A DNA stretch of 64,000 nucleotides from Desulfocucumis palustris (GTDB taxonomy: Bacteria; Bacillota; Desulfotomaculia; Desulfotomaculales; Desulfocucumaceae). The DNA is taken from positions 62,001 to 126,000 of the forward strand of contig NZ_BFAV01000018.1 of the NCBI RefSeq assembly GCF_002933875.1, read 5' to 3'. How positions within the stretch are numbered: the first letter of the stretch is position 1; each line of letters begins with the position of its first letter. Under the pieces are notes generated by a model that saw only the letters and a program-made list of their open reading frames with translations, did not search any database and was not told the DNA's origin. Made by a program: the position numbers and the translations under genes. Shown here one piece after another: positions 25,980 to 35,552 of this stretch.

Positions 25980-27740
25980 TTAGAACAATCCCATAACTTT
26001 TCCGGTTTCGGTATCCACGTCGATCCGCCTGTATGCAGGGTCGGAGCTTGTTCCGGGCATCAGGCTGATGGTTCCGGTCATGGGGCAGAGGAACTTGGCG
26101 CCGGCAAAGATGAGAACGTCACGCACCGGCAGTACCCAGCCCTTGGGAACACCCTTCAAAGTGGGATCGTGGGAAAGGCTCAGGTGAGTCTTCACCATCA
26201 TGGTGGCGAAATCTTTGTACTCGGGGTTGGATTCAAACATTTTGGCCTTCGCTTCGGCTTCCGGAGTCCAGCTTACGCCGTCAGCCCCGTATACTTCCTT
26301 GGCGATGAGCTCAACCCTCTGGCGCAGGGGTAATTCCAGCGGATAGAGGAATTTGAAGTTCACTTTGTCGTTGCAAGCGTCAATAACGGCATCCGCCAGC
26401 TCGAGGGCGCCGTCGCCACCCTTGGCCCAGTGCTCGGACAGCGCGCAACGGGCGCCGGCAGCTTCGGCAGCCTTGCGGACAGCGGCAATTTCGTCCTTGG
26501 TGTCGGTGTGGAAGGCGTTGATGCAAACCACCGGATTGATGCCAGCCTTCTTGAGGGTCCTGATATGGTGAGCCAGGTTTTCGCAACCCTTTTCCACCAG
26601 TCCCACATTTTCCTTGACGTATTCTTCGGGCAGGGGACGTCCGGCCACCACTTTGGGGCCGCCGCCGTGCATTTTCAGAGCCCTGATGGTGGCTGTCAGC
26701 ACGGAAACGTTGGGGGTGAGCCCGCTGAAGCGGCACTTAACGTTCCAGAATTTCTCAAATCCGATATCAGCGGCAAATCCGCTCTCGGTTACGTTGTAGT
26801 CAAACATTTTCAGCGCGATGCGGTCCGCGATAATGGAGGACTGGCCGATGGCGATGTTGGCGAAGGGGCCGGCGTGAACCAGCACTGGCTGATACTCCGC
26901 GGTGCTCATCAGGGTCGGGTTGATGGCGTTCCGCATGAAAGCGGTCATGGCGCCGTCCACTTCCAGATCGGCGGTGGTAACCGGGTTGCCTTTCTTATCA
27001 TAAGCTACGATAATCTTGCCGATTCTTTCCCGCATATCCTTGAGGTCCTTGGCCACAGCCAGGATTGCCATAATTTCCGAGCTCACGGCAATGCCGAACC
27101 TGGACTGCATCATATAGCCGTCCATTTTGCCGCCGATACCGATGATGATGTTACGCAGGGCCTGGGCGCAGAAGTCGATGATCCAGCCGAATTCAACCTT
27201 GGTGGGGTCGATGTCCAGACGGCGCAGGTTCCTCTTGGCCAGCTCGGCGTCGTCGTAGTTTCTCTCGTGCTGCATCCGGGCTGTCAGGGCAACCATGCCG
27301 AGGTTGTGGGCATTCATGATGTCGTTCAGGTCGCCGGTAAGTCCCAGGGAGAATTCGGTCATGGGGATGGCCAGGGCGTTGCCGCCGCCGGCGGCGGTTC
27401 CTTTAACGTTCATGGTAGGACCGCCCGATGGCTGACGGATGGCCGCGCCGCAACTCTTGCCCCTCTTGCCCAGACCTTCCACCAGACCCATGGTGGTTGT
27501 GGTTTTGCCCTCGCCCAGGGGGGTGGGGGTAATAGCGGTAACGTTGATGTATTTGCCGTCCGGCTTGTCTTTCAGACGGTCGATAATCTTCATAAAATCA
27601 AGTTTGGCTATCCTGCCGTATTGAATAACCTCGTCCTTTTGGAGGCCCAGTTTTTCTCTCCACTCATCCGGGGTGGGCATCTCCCTCTCCGCTAATTCGG
27701 CTATTTCGAAGTCCTTTAACTTGGTTGCATCGTATGCCAT
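25980..27740 (-). CDS. fhs: Formate-tetrahydrofolate ligase
   Basis: 586 residues. The P-loop [18 protein letters not shown], the substrate region [39 protein letters not shown] and the C-terminal [20 protein letters not shown] are diagnostic. It makes 10-formyl-THF from formate, THF and ATP, the first methyl-branch step of the Wood-Ljungdahl pathway. Slightly longer than the roughly 556-residue acetogen enzyme. Residue GTSSDPA replaces the common GLPTRPAA. Alone in its transcript, with a strong terminator after it and an AT-rich 220-bp upstream region that must hold the promoter. Confidence 0.97.
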   Translation of the reverse strand: MAYDATKLKDFEIAELAEREMPTPDEWREKLGLQKDEVIQYGRIAKLDFMKIIDRLKDKPDGKYINVTAITPTPLGEGKTTTTMGLVEGLGKRGKSCGAAIRQPSGGPTMNVKGTAAGGGNALAIPMTEFSLGLTGDLNDIMNAHNLGMVALTARMQHERNYDDAELAKRNLRRLDIDPTKVEFGWIIDFCAQALRNIIIGIGGKMDGYMMQSRFGIAVSSEIMAILAVAKDLKDMRERIGKIIVAYDKKGNPVTTADLEVDGAMTAFMRNAINPTLMSTAEYQPVLVHAGPFANIAIGQSSIIADRIALKMFDYNVTESGFAADIGFEKFWNVKCRFSGLTPNVSVLTATIRALKMHGGGPKVVAGRPLPEEYVKENVGLVEKGCENLAHHIRTLKKAGINPVVCINAFHTDTKDEIAAVRKAAEAAGARCALSEHWAKGGDGALELADAVIDACNDKVNFKFLYPLELPLRQRVELIAKEVYGADGVSWTPEAEAKAKMFESNPEYKDFATMMVKTHLSLSHDPTLKGVPKGWVLPVRDVLIFAGAKFLCPMTGTISLMPGTSSDPAYRRIDVDTETGKVMGLF

Positions 27741-27962
27741 TTAATCTAACCTCTCCTTTCTCATTTCCCAGTTAAATTACTTTAATAATTACTGTTAATA
27801 AACTAAATAATCCCCCCTATTTATTAATTTTTCTAACTTAGGGCAATCCTATCCCTCCTACAGGATGCCATAAATTGTTATTGTGAGAATATTGTATATA
27901 AAATTTCAACACTGCCTTTTATTTTCCTGCCTTAAATGGTAATTACATGCTTTTTGTTGCCA

Positions 27963-28355
27963 CTATTTTTTCTTGCCGGCGGCCCTGGATAAAAATTTCT
28001 GTTCCGGAACCACGTACCTTTCGTGGGTTCCACGGCCCACAACCTCCACCTCGTCCAGGACCTCCACCCTGAACAGGAGTCTTTTGCCCTCCGCCTCTAT
28101 GAGTTCCGACCGGGCGGTGACCTTCATCCCTATGGGCGTGGCCGCCAGATGCTGAACCTCCACCCTGGTGCCCACTGTGGTCATGCCGCTCTCCAGGTGC
28201 GGCTCCACGGAAGTAAGGGCGGCTTTTTCCATCAGGCCAATCATGGCCGGTGTGGCAAAGACATTGACCCCGCCGCTGCCGTAAGCTATGGCGGTGTTGC
28301 TGTCGGTTACCACGTCAGTAGCTTCACCTTTAATTCCCACTACCAAGGATGACAA
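27963..28355 (-). CDS. Hot-dog fold thioesterase, FlK-like
   Basis: 130 residues, TTG start supported by AAGGAGGGG. Single hot-dog domain: GSGGVNVFATPAMIGLMEKA ALTSVEP, TTVGTRVEVQHLAATPIGMK and LLFRVEVLDEVEVVGRGTHE R, as in fluoroacetyl-CoA thioesterase-like proteins. The fold suggests acyl-CoA hydrolysis; the substrate cannot be deduced. Lies upstream of fhs but separated by 220 bp, so probably its own transcript. Confidence 0.85.
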   Translation of the reverse strand: MSSLVVGIKGEATDVVTDSNTAIAYGSGGVNVFATPAMIGLMEKAALTSVEPHLESGMTTVGTRVEVQHLAATPIGMKVTARSELIEAEGKRLLFRVEVLDEVEVVGRGTHERYVVPEQKFLSRAAGKKK

Positions 28356-28659
28356 ACGAACCCCTCCTTTCCTAAAATATGTAACTTCGCCAATTGCCGG
28401 CTGATTTCCTGCAGCAAGGAGCTTTTATGTACATATATTCTGAACATTTAACAGCCCCGCTTAAACTCATCCCCCGGGAAGTCCCGCCCAAGAACCTTTC
28501 CTGCCAACAAGGCGATGCTCAAAGGGAGGAAGGAGCGGATCAAAAAGCCGGACCCAGGCAGGCGTCCGGCTTTTGACCCGCTGTTACAACCTTTTTTCAG
28601 CGGCTAGGAGACGCTGAAAAACACATCGAAAAAGCAATAAACGTGTTGCTCTTGACTAA
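28356..28659. other. Intergenic region with two terminator hairpins
   Basis: Hairpin AAAAGCCGGAC/GTCCGGCTTTT (28543-28574) with T-runs on both strands, and TTTTTCAGCG/CGCTGAAAAA (about 28592-28621), both downstream of the RND gene on the minus strand. No gene or repeat is visible otherwise. Confidence 0.7.
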
Positions 28660-31600
28660 TTACTTGTTCACGGTGGAAACCTTTTTAATGCGCCAGCCGG
28701 ATATCTTTTTGCCCAAGTCATCAAATATGGTATAAACCACCGGCACCAGCACCAGGGTAATCAGTGTGGAAAGGGACAGCCCGAAGGCAATGACCACGGC
28801 CATGGGGGCCTGGCTTTCAGAACCCTCACCCCCACCGAAGGCCATGGGCAAAATGGCCAGCACGGTGGTCAGGGCCGTCATCAATATGGGGCGCAGCCTT
28901 ACGGGACCGGCCTCCAGTATGGCCTGGTTGCGCTCATAACCGCTTTTCCTGAGGGTATTCACGTAGTCTACCAGCACAATGGCGTTGTTCATGACTATGC
29001 CTATGAGCATTATGGCCCCCAAAAGGGCGGAAACACTGATGGAATTGCCCGTAATCCCCAGCCCCAGTATTACCCCCACGAAGGTGGGCGGCAGGCAAAA
29101 CATTATGATAAAGGGCTGGAAGAGGGATTCAAACTGGGCCACCATTACCATGAAAACCAGCACCACTGAAAGAATAAGCGCCAGGCCGAGGGAACTGAAG
29201 GACTCCGCCATATCCTTGGCCTCGCCCCCGAACTCTATCATGTAGCCTTCCGGGAGGGAGAGGCTGTTCAGCCTGCTTTGTATGTCCCTGTTCACACTGC
29301 CCGTATCCCGGCCGGAAACATCCGCCGTGATGGAAACCTCCCTGTTTTGCGAGGACCTGTTTATTTGAAGGGGGGCATCCTGGCTTTGAATGTCGGCCAC
29401 CGAGCTTAGGGGCACCCTTGCCCCCGTTGAAGACACCAGGGTCAGGTTGGTCAGCGTATTTATGTTCGCCGTTGAGTTTCTATCCAGCTCCAGCCTTATA
29501 TCCACCTCGTCTTCGCCGGTGCGCATCCTGCTCACCACCTGGCCGTCAAAGGAGGTCAGCACCGAGGACAGCACCTGGGAGGCCGACAGGCCGTAGCGGG
29601 CGGCCTTTTCCCTGTCCACCGTCATGATCATTTCCGGCCTGGTTTCGTCCAGGGAGTTCTTGGCGTTTCTCACGCCCTCCACATCTTTCACGGTGTTGAC
29701 AATTGAGTCGCCAAGCTGCCGCAGTATGGTCAGGTCCTCACCCCGGATGGTTATTGCCACCGGGCTGCTGGATGGTCCCATAGCGTCGCTGCTGACGCTG
29801 ACGGTTATTTTGGCCCCGGGCACGCCGGACATGGCCCGCCGCAGCTTCTCCGCCGCCTCCGGGGTGGATATTTGCCTCTGCTCCAGGGGTTTTAGCTTAA
29901 TTTGCAGCGAGGCCTTCTCCCCGCTGGTAACGCCCAGGAAGGCCAGTTCCCCGGACCCCACGGTGGTAAAAATATTTTCCACCTCGTTTATTTCATTTCT
30001 AACCAGGCCCTCCAGGTCCGAGGCCATTTTTACCGTTTCGTCTATTTTGGTTCCCGGGGGCAGTTCCACATCCACGGTTATTTTCCCCTGGTCGGTTTCG
30101 GGTATGAATTCCGTGCCGATTAAAGGCGTGGCGGCGATACTTAAAACCAACAGCAGCACGGTTATGGCCACGACCTTTTTACGGTTGACCAGGGACCAGC
30201 TTAAAATATTCTTGTACACGCCGTTAAGCCTGAATAAAAAGCTTGAAAAAATCTTAACCGGGTTTTTGGTTTTTAAACCCTGCACATATATTTCCTGCGG
30301 GGGAACGTTTTTCAAAAGCTTGGACGACAGCATGGGCACCAGGGTAAGGGCGGTAACCAGGGCGGCTATGTGGGAAAAACTCACGGTCAGGGCCATGGGT
30401 CCGAAAAGTATTCCGGCAATGCCCTCAACGAACACGATGGGCAAAAAAACCACCACCTGGGCCGACGCCGAGGCAATTACCGCGGTGCTCACCTCGGAGG
30501 TCCCCAGTTTTGCGGCCTCAATCAACTCCTTGCCCTTTTCCCGGTGGCGGTAAATGCTTTCCAGCACCACCACGGAAAAGTCCACCAGGGAGCCCAGCCC
30601 CAGCACCAGGCCGCCCATGGTGAGAACGTTTATGGACTGGCCTCCGAAATACATCATGGTAAAGGTGGCGATAATGGATATGGGTATAACCAGCGCCACC
30701 ACCAGGGTGCTGCGCACATTGCGCAGGAAAAGATAAAGCACCAGCACCGCTATCAGGCCGCCCAGCAGGCCGTGTTCCACCACGTTGCTGATTGACTGCT
30801 GGATAAACTCCGAGTTGTCCACCACCGTGTCTATCTTAATCCCGGAGGGCAGTGTTTTGTTTAAAGCATCAATCTCACTGTGAACGCTTCTGGCCACCTG
30901 AACGGTATTGGCCCCCGAGGCCTTCATAATATCCAGGCCCAGGGAGGGCTCGCCGTTTACAAAGGTATAGCTGCTTACTTTTTTAAAGGAATCCTCGATG
31001 GAGGCAATATCCGACAGGGCTATGGAATTGCCGCCGGGGAGGCTTACCCTTATTTTTTTTATGTCCTCAAGTTTGTTATACTCGCCGCTCACCCTGAGGG
31101 AGATTTCACCGGAGCCCTTTTCCACAACTCCCGCGCTGCCTGAAACGTTGTCCCCGGCCAGGGCCTGGGAAACCTGGGGAATGCTCAGGCCGTAGGATTC
31201 CATTTTGGCCGGGGACAGTTTTACCCTTATCTCCCTTTCCTTGCCGCCGCTAACCGATGCCGAAGCCACCCCTTCTATTCTCTCCAGGCGGGGTTTTATG
31301 GTATCCTCGGCTATTTTTTTCAGTTTGACCACGTCGGCCCCTTCCACCGAAAGGGATATGATGGCCTGGGCGTTGGGGTCCAATTTCATTGTTCTGGGGG
31401 ACTGGGCGCCGTCGGGAAGCATTCCCCCGGCCATGTCCAGTTTTTCCCTGAGGTCGTTGACGGCATTGTCCACGTTGGTGCCCCAGTTAAACTGCACAAC
31501 CACCAGCGAGCTGCCGTAATTGGATATGGACTGGATTTCCTTTATGTTGCTGACGGTGGATACCGCCGTCTCTATGGGCTTGGTGACGGTTTTTTCCACC

Positions 31601-31773
31601 TCGGCGGGGGCGGCCCCCTCGTAGGAGGTGCTTATCACCGCCACCGGTATTTCCATGTCCGGATACAGGTCCACATTCAGCCGGGGAAGAGAAACCAGTC
31701 CCACCAGCACCAGCGCTATGATAAACATGGCCACGGCCAGGGGACGGTTTATGGAGAAGTCGGAAAGTTTCAT
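28660..31773 (-). CDS. RND efflux transporter, AcrB/HAE1-type permease
   Basis: 1037 residues. N-terminal MKLSDFSINRPLAVAMFIIA starts the first membrane helix; two large extracytoplasmic loops (about 40-335 and 560-860) flank six-helix blocks. Recognisable blocks are MGGLVLGLGSLVDFSVVVLE SIYRHRE (helix 4 with the proton-relay Asp replaced in part: one Asp visible in LGSLVDFSVV) and LIGIVMNNAIVLVDYVNTLR. It exports drugs, lipids or other hydrophobic compounds with proton drive. The start overlaps the adaptor stop by four bases. In a monoderm Firmicute there is no outer-membrane channel, and none is encoded here. Confidence 0.95.
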   Translation of the reverse strand: MKLSDFSINRPLAVAMFIIALVLVGLVSLPRLNVDLYPDMEIPVAVISTSYEGAAPAEVEKTVTKPIETAVSTVSNIKEIQSISNYGSSLVVVQFNWGTNVDNAVNDLREKLDMAGGMLPDGAQSPRTMKLDPNAQAIISLSVEGADVVKLKKIAEDTIKPRLERIEGVASASVSGGKEREIRVKLSPAKMESYGLSIPQVSQALAGDNVSGSAGVVEKGSGEISLRVSGEYNKLEDIKKIRVSLPGGNSIALSDIASIEDSFKKVSSYTFVNGEPSLGLDIMKASGANTVQVARSVHSEIDALNKTLPSGIKIDTVVDNSEFIQQSISNVVEHGLLGGLIAVLVLYLFLRNVRSTLVVALVIPISIIATFTMMYFGGQSINVLTMGGLVLGLGSLVDFSVVVLESIYRHREKGKELIEAAKLGTSEVSTAVIASASAQVVVFLPIVFVEGIAGILFGPMALTVSFSHIAALVTALTLVPMLSSKLLKNVPPQEIYVQGLKTKNPVKIFSSFLFRLNGVYKNILSWSLVNRKKVVAITVLLLVLSIAATPLIGTEFIPETDQGKITVDVELPPGTKIDETVKMASDLEGLVRNEINEVENIFTTVGSGELAFLGVTSGEKASLQIKLKPLEQRQISTPEAAEKLRRAMSGVPGAKITVSVSSDAMGPSSSPVAITIRGEDLTILRQLGDSIVNTVKDVEGVRNAKNSLDETRPEMIMTVDREKAARYGLSASQVLSSVLTSFDGQVVSRMRTGEDEVDIRLELDRNSTANINTLTNLTLVSSTGARVPLSSVADIQSQDAPLQINRSSQNREVSITADVSGRDTGSVNRDIQSRLNSLSLPEGYMIEFGGEAKDMAESFSSLGLALILSVVLVFMVMVAQFESLFQPFIIMFCLPPTFVGVILGLGITGNSISVSALLGAIMLIGIVMNNAIVLVDYVNTLRKSGYERNQAILEAGPVRLRPILMTALTTVLAILPMAFGGGEGSESQAPMAVVIAFGLSLSTLITLVLVPVVYTIFDDLGKKISGWRIKKVSTVNK

Positions 31774-32909
31774 TTAGACTTTCCTCCCCCCGACTTGTTC
31801 ACCACTTTTATCTTCTGTCCGTCAGCCACCAGCCTGTTCCCGCTTACGATAACGGTTTGGCCCGCACCGAGTCCCTCTTTTATCTCTGCCAGCTGGTCGG
31901 TTATAATGCCAGTCTTTACCTGTTTTTCCCTGGCCACGCCATTTTCCACCACAAACAGGTAATATGCGCCGTCACGTTCAATTACCGCGTCGGCAGGCAC
32001 AGATACGGCTCCCTTTGATACTCCGGCGGGAAGTTTCAGGCTGGCCACCATGCCCGGCTTGATGTCGCCCTGCTTGTTATCCAGGCGTATTTCCACGGGA
32101 AAGGCCCGGGTGGAGGAATCGCTCCGGGGCCCCACCGAGGCCACGGTTCCTGTAACCGTTTTTCCCAAAACGTCGATGCTCACGGAAACCTTGGCTCCCG
32201 GCTTGACATAATTAATAGCGTTTTCGGAAACATTTACCTTAACCTTCACCGTGTCCGTGGCCACCACTGTCACCGCCGTGGCCTGGGGGCCGGCTATCTC
32301 ACCGCTATGTACGTTTACCAGGGCAACCTGCCCGGATATGGGAGAAGTCACCGTGTAATTGCCGAGACTGTCCCGGGCGCTGGCCAGGGCCGCCTCGGAC
32401 TGCCTCTGTTGCTCCTCGGCCAACTGCAGTCCATAGCGGCAGTTGTTAAGGGCGCTTTGGGCCTCCTCGAACTGTGCCTTGGAAACGGCCTGACCCTGAT
32501 ACAGGGCATTTATCCTGTCATAATTCTGCTGCGCGTCATCCAGCGCCTGGCGGGCCTTCAGCACATTGACCCTGGCTATGCCCACCGAGGCCTCGGATTG
32601 GGCCACGGAACTGCGGGGCTCGGAGGATTCCAGTGATAAAAGCACCTGTCCCTTGCTTACCCTGTCACCCACAGCCACATTGACCGAGCTGACCCGGCCG
32701 GAAACCTTGGGCGCGATGTCGGCCTCCTGGCTGGCTATTACCTCGCCGGTGGCGTCAAGATTATGGGACAAATCCGAAACAGTGGCGGTGACGGTTTCCA
32801 CCGGAGTCACGTATTCCTCGGCCGCCGGCGGTTTTTTGCCGCATCCGGACAGCATAATCATTAATGCCAGGGTTGTTGCCAGCAAAAAAGCTATCTTCCT
32901 TTTATACAA
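31770..32909 (-). CDS. RND/HlyD-type membrane fusion lipoprotein
   Basis: About 379 residues from TTG 32909 (AGAGGTG nine nt upstream; GTG 32921 is possible). Signal peptide with lipobox LMIMLSGCGKKPP, so the adaptor is anchored by lipid to the outer face of the membrane. Then a barrel-sandwich half motif (GEVIASQEADIAPKVSGRVS), an alpha-hairpin (about 110-185), the second half motif SPISGQVALVNVHSGEIAGP, beta-barrel and membrane-proximal domains. It couples to the RND permease encoded next, overlapping by four bases. Confidence 0.94.
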   Translation of the reverse strand: MYKRKIAFLLATTLALMIMLSGCGKKPPAAEEYVTPVETVTATVSDLSHNLDATGEVIASQEADIAPKVSGRVSSVNVAVGDRVSKGQVLLSLESSEPRSSVAQSEASVGIARVNVLKARQALDDAQQNYDRINALYQGQAVSKAQFEEAQSALNNCRYGLQLAEEQQRQSEAALASARDSLGNYTVTSPISGQVALVNVHSGEIAGPQATAVTVVATDTVKVKVNVSENAINYVKPGAKVSVSIDVLGKTVTGTVASVGPRSDSSTRAFPVEIRLDNKQGDIKPGMVASLKLPAGVSKGAVSVPADAVIERDGAYYLFVVENGVAREKQVKTGIITDQLAEIKEGLGAGQTVIVSGNRLVADGQKIKVVNKSGGGKSK

Positions 32910-32937
32910 GATCAATACCACCTCTTCATAATCATAG

Positions 32938-32955
32938 ACCGACTAGCAGGTCCGT
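32938..32955. promoter_or_regulatory. Second TetR operator, upstream of the efflux genes
   Basis: ACCGACTAGCAGGTCCGT has the same 6-6-6 layout as the operator at 33569 (ACnGAC, six bases, GTCnGT). It lies between the tetR stop and the adaptor start, where bound repressor could block the efflux genes separately. Confidence 0.55.
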
Positions 32956-32969
32956 TAGTAGACAAAAGA

Positions 32970-33551
32970 TTATCTGTTTACGCCTTCTAAAAAAATATTT
33001 ATTGCGGTTCTGGCAGCTCTCCTAAACAGGTATACGTCCCTGTGCCGGGCATGCCATCTGGCGGATATTCCGTCGAAGGTTGCCTGAAACACCTCGGAAG
33101 CGGCTACCACATCCATTTCCCTGAATTCTCCGTTTTTAACCCCCAGGAGGAGAATATCCCGGATAACTTTAGGTCCGGGGTTTTCAAAAAATATAGTTCT
33201 CATCTGTTTTATAATCTCCTCATCCCTGACCCTCATCATAAATTCCACAAATAACGAGGGTATTGGCGACTGGGAGGCTTCAATAAAATAATCCACGAAT
33301 TTATTCAACTTCGCCGTCGCCGGTTCATCCTCAGCCATGCGTGACAGAAATCCTTCGTTCCACTCACTGACCCACCTCTTTGCCAGATATATAAAAATCT
33401 CCTCTTTACTTTTGAAATGCCAGTAAATTCCTCCCTTGCTGACTCCGGATGCTCTCACAATATCGTCCACGGAAGTGCCGCTGTATCCCGAGGAAAGGAA
33501 ACAAGCCATGGCTGCGTCTGCAATTAAATCTTTTTTTATGTCCTTTTTCAT
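32970..33551 (-). CDS. TetR-family repressor of the efflux operon
   Basis: 193 residues. N-terminal helix-turn-helix IADAAMACFLSSGYSGTSVD DIVRASGVSKGGIYWHFKSK EE; the C-terminal half is an all-helical ligand domain. Probably represses itself and the downstream adaptor and permease until an effector, perhaps an exported compound, binds. Supported by two palindromic sites sharing ACnGAC-N6-GTCnGT: one over its own promoter and one before the adaptor. Ligand unknown. Confidence 0.94.
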   Translation of the reverse strand: MKKDIKKDLIADAAMACFLSSGYSGTSVDDIVRASGVSKGGIYWHFKSKEEIFIYLAKRWVSEWNEGFLSRMAEDEPATAKLNKFVDYFIEASQSPIPSLFVEFMMRVRDEEIIKQMRTIFFENPGPKVIRDILLLGVKNGEFREMDVVAASEVFQATFDGISARWHARHRDVYLFRRAARTAINIFLEGVNR

Positions 33552-33568
33552 GGGCGCCCCCCCACCAG

Positions 33569-33586
33569 ACAGACTGGTCAGTCTGT
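33569..33586. promoter_or_regulatory. TetR operator at the tetR start site
   Basis: A perfect 8+8 palindrome ACAGACTGGTCAGTCTGT (central GT) starting 4 bp after the -10 box of the tetR promoter, as expected for autorepression. Confidence 0.75.
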
Positions 33587-33590
33587 AATT

Positions 33591-33619
33591 ATTCTACGGT
33601 CCTGTAAATCCCCTGTCAA
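33591..33619 (-). promoter_or_regulatory. tetR promoter
   Basis: TTGACA (33619-33614), 17-bp spacer, TAGAAT (33596-33591) on the minus strand, immediately upstream of the operator. Probably the main promoter for tetR and the efflux pair. Confidence 0.8.
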
Positions 33620-33781
33620 TGATTTAATTTACACCAATTATTTACTTGAGCTGGGTTGTTTTTGAAACTTCCAAATATACTGTTTATTATAATTGCGCAT
33701 AAAAAAGAATAGTCCGTTGCATATTTTAAGAGGTGGATTATCGCCCCTCTTTTATACACACTAAATTTGAACGGATTTATT

Positions 33782-34729
33782 ATGATACGAACAGCGCTGC
33801 TATTTGAAAATGGCGACATCCGTTTTGAAGAATCAATCAAAAAGCCGCCTGACCGGGTGAAATGGCATTGGACCGACTTCTCTCAGCCAACAGAGGAAGA
33901 AGTCCAATATTTATTCGGCCTATTCGGGCACCAACATGGTTTTTCCATTAAAGACTGGCTGCTTAAGGTACGGAGGCCCAAAATCGATAATTATGGGGAA
34001 TACCGCTTTTTTGTTTTGCACACACTTTCCGATTTAAAAATTTATCCGGAGGTGCTATATCTTTTTGAAGGTGAAAACTACATTGTAACCTTTCACAAAT
34101 CCCCAAACCGTGTTATAGAAGAAGTATGGGAGTATATGAAAGAATCCCCCCGGCGGATGGAAAAGGGCCTGGACTATTTGCTGTATTCCGTGATTAATAG
34201 TCTGGTAAACCAGTACCATCCCCTGTTCAGCAAATTCGGCAACGAGCTTGAACGGCTGGAATCCAAACATTTCTTAAACCTTACCCAGCCGATGATCAAT
34301 CGTATCTTTAAAATTCGCAGGGATTTATTTACCCTGCGCGGCTCACTGGAGCCCTTGAGGGATGTGCTCCAGGGCATTCTGCACCCGGCAGACGACAAGT
34401 GGAAAACTAAATACAGGGTTTTATTCGGAGATATTCAGGACGACCTGATCAGGCTGGTGGAAATGACCGAAATCTACCGCCAGATGGGACTGGATCTGAT
34501 CGAAAGCCATGTGTCGCTGAATTCTCAGAGGATGAACCGGGTGATTATCATACTCACCATCATCACCACCATTTTTATGCCCCTTAGCTTTATCGCGGGC
34601 ATTTACGGGATGAATTTCGACTACATGCCGGAACTTGGCTGGAAATACGGGTATTACTCGGTCCTTGGTCTGATGGGAGCAATCGCCGGGGCGATGATTT
34701 TGTGGTTTAAACGTAAAGGCTGGTTTTAA
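33782..34729 (+). CDS. corA: CorA-family magnesium/divalent cation channel
   Basis: 315 residues from ATG 33782 (a TTG five codons earlier is open; neither has a clear SD). A long cytoplasmic domain is followed by two C-terminal membrane helices; the pore motif YGMNFDYMPE closes the first, and the last helix ends in WFKRKGWF. It carries Mg2+ or other divalents. Monocistronic, divergent from tetR. The GMN motif is intact. Confidence 0.95.
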   Translation: MIRTALLFENGDIRFEESIKKPPDRVKWHWTDFSQPTEEEVQYLFGLFGHQHGFSIKDWLLKVRRPKIDNYGEYRFFVLHTLSDLKIYPEVLYLFEGENYIVTFHKSPNRVIEEVWEYMKESPRRMEKGLDYLLYSVINSLVNQYHPLFSKFGNELERLESKHFLNLTQPMINRIFKIRRDLFTLRGSLEPLRDVLQGILHPADDKWKTKYRVLFGDIQDDLIRLVEMTEIYRQMGLDLIESHVSLNSQRMNRVIIILTIITTIFMPLSFIAGIYGMNFDYMPELGWKYGYYSVLGLMGAIAGAMILWFKRKGWF

Positions 34730-34766
34730 TCCTAAATTCCATCCAAATTTTAATACCCTTCCATTT

Positions 34767-34812
34767 GAAATGGGGACACTCCTTCATGATACGGTTTGAA
34801 AGGTGTGTCCCC
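34767..34812. repeat. GGGGACA-family inverted repeat pair
   Basis: ATGGGGACACTCCTTC is followed 20 bp later by AAGGTGTGTCCCC, an inverted pair like those at 24825 and 40280. It lies in the 250-bp gap after corA. A TATAAT at 34893-34898 in the same gap could belong to a promoter for the downstream TPR-kdp genes, but no -35 at proper spacing is visible. Confidence 0.6.
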
Positions 34813-34979
34813 TTACCTTTTACGGTTCCTTCTTTATGTTTTTTTTACGCCGTTCCGGCTTTTATTGATCCTGAATTTACCGGGGATGTGACTATAATGT
34901 GGCTATCGGGGCAGCGTGCTTCAATTTTATTTATCAAGGAGCCGGCTAATCAGACTGTCCGGAAAGGAGATGGTTTGTA

Positions 34980-35279
34980 TTGACGAAAAAAAGCGGGCAA
35001 TACAATTTTGAAAAAGCAATAGTACTTATTACCAATAACAATTTAGACGAGGCCTATGCACTGTTGAAAGAAATCATTGCAGAAAACCCTAAAAATGAAA
35101 TCGCCTTTAACCTGTTGGGGGCAATGCATGAAAAAAGTGGTAATATTGAAGACGCCCGTTTTATGTACCGTGTGGCCTTGACAATTAATCCGGCCTATAA
35201 GCCGGCCCAGGCGAATCTCCACCGTTTGACGCAACTGCCTCCTGTTTTAACCGGCCTTGATATGGGGTATCAAAGCTGA
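34980..35279 (+). CDS. Small TPR protein upstream of kdp
   Basis: 99 residues, TTG start with AAGGAG about 10 nt upstream. Two to three TPR-like helices: FEKAIVLITNNNLDEAYALL, NPKNEIAFNLLGAMHEKSGN and IEDARFMYRVALTINPAYKP A. No signal peptide; cytoplasmic. Function unknown. It sits in the same direction as kdpFABC, separated by a hairpin, so co-regulation is possible but unproven. Confidence 0.8.
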   Translation: MTKKSGQYNFEKAIVLITNNNLDEAYALLKEIIAENPKNEIAFNLLGAMHEKSGNIEDARFMYRVALTINPAYKPAQANLHRLTQLPPVLTGLDMGYQS

Positions 35280-35295
35280 ACCTTTGATACCCATA
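35261..35295 (+). terminator. Hairpin at the end of the TPR gene
   Basis: GGGTATCAAAG / CTTTGATACCC, 11 bp, loop CTGAAC, with extra flanking pairs; it overlaps the stop codon. No T-run follows (ATAGTATTATT), so it may be a weak terminator or mRNA-stability element between the TPR gene and kdp. Confidence 0.5.
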
Positions 35296-35465
35296 GTATT
35301 ATTAAAACCTTGATGGAAAAAGTGTTCTCCCGGCCGATCCCGAACGGAAACGCGCCTATAACCGGTCCTATTTGAATTAAAGTTTGCGGAGGTGGGAAAA
35401 TAAGTGAGTCTTACCTGAAAAAACAATATTTTAGTCCAACTGAGAAAGGAAATGGGGGTTATGCA

Positions 35466-35552
35466 TTGGCAGACATGATTTTGGGCGGTCTGGTCACCGC
35501 CGGACTTTTGCTCTATCTCGGCTATGCATTATTTAAAGCGGAGGAATTGTAA
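35466..35552 (+). CDS. kdpF: Small Kdp subunit KdpF
   Basis: 28 residues, one membrane helix: MILGGLVTAGLLLYLGYALF KAEEL, matching the very short KdpF peptides. TTG 35466 is chosen because GGGGG lies 7 nt upstream; the ATG at 35475 is the alternative. KdpF stabilises the KdpABC complex. The stop codon abuts the kdpA ATG. The frame is open upstream to about 35400 but without a good start. Confidence 0.85.
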   Translation: MADMILGGLVTAGLLLYLGYALFKAEEL

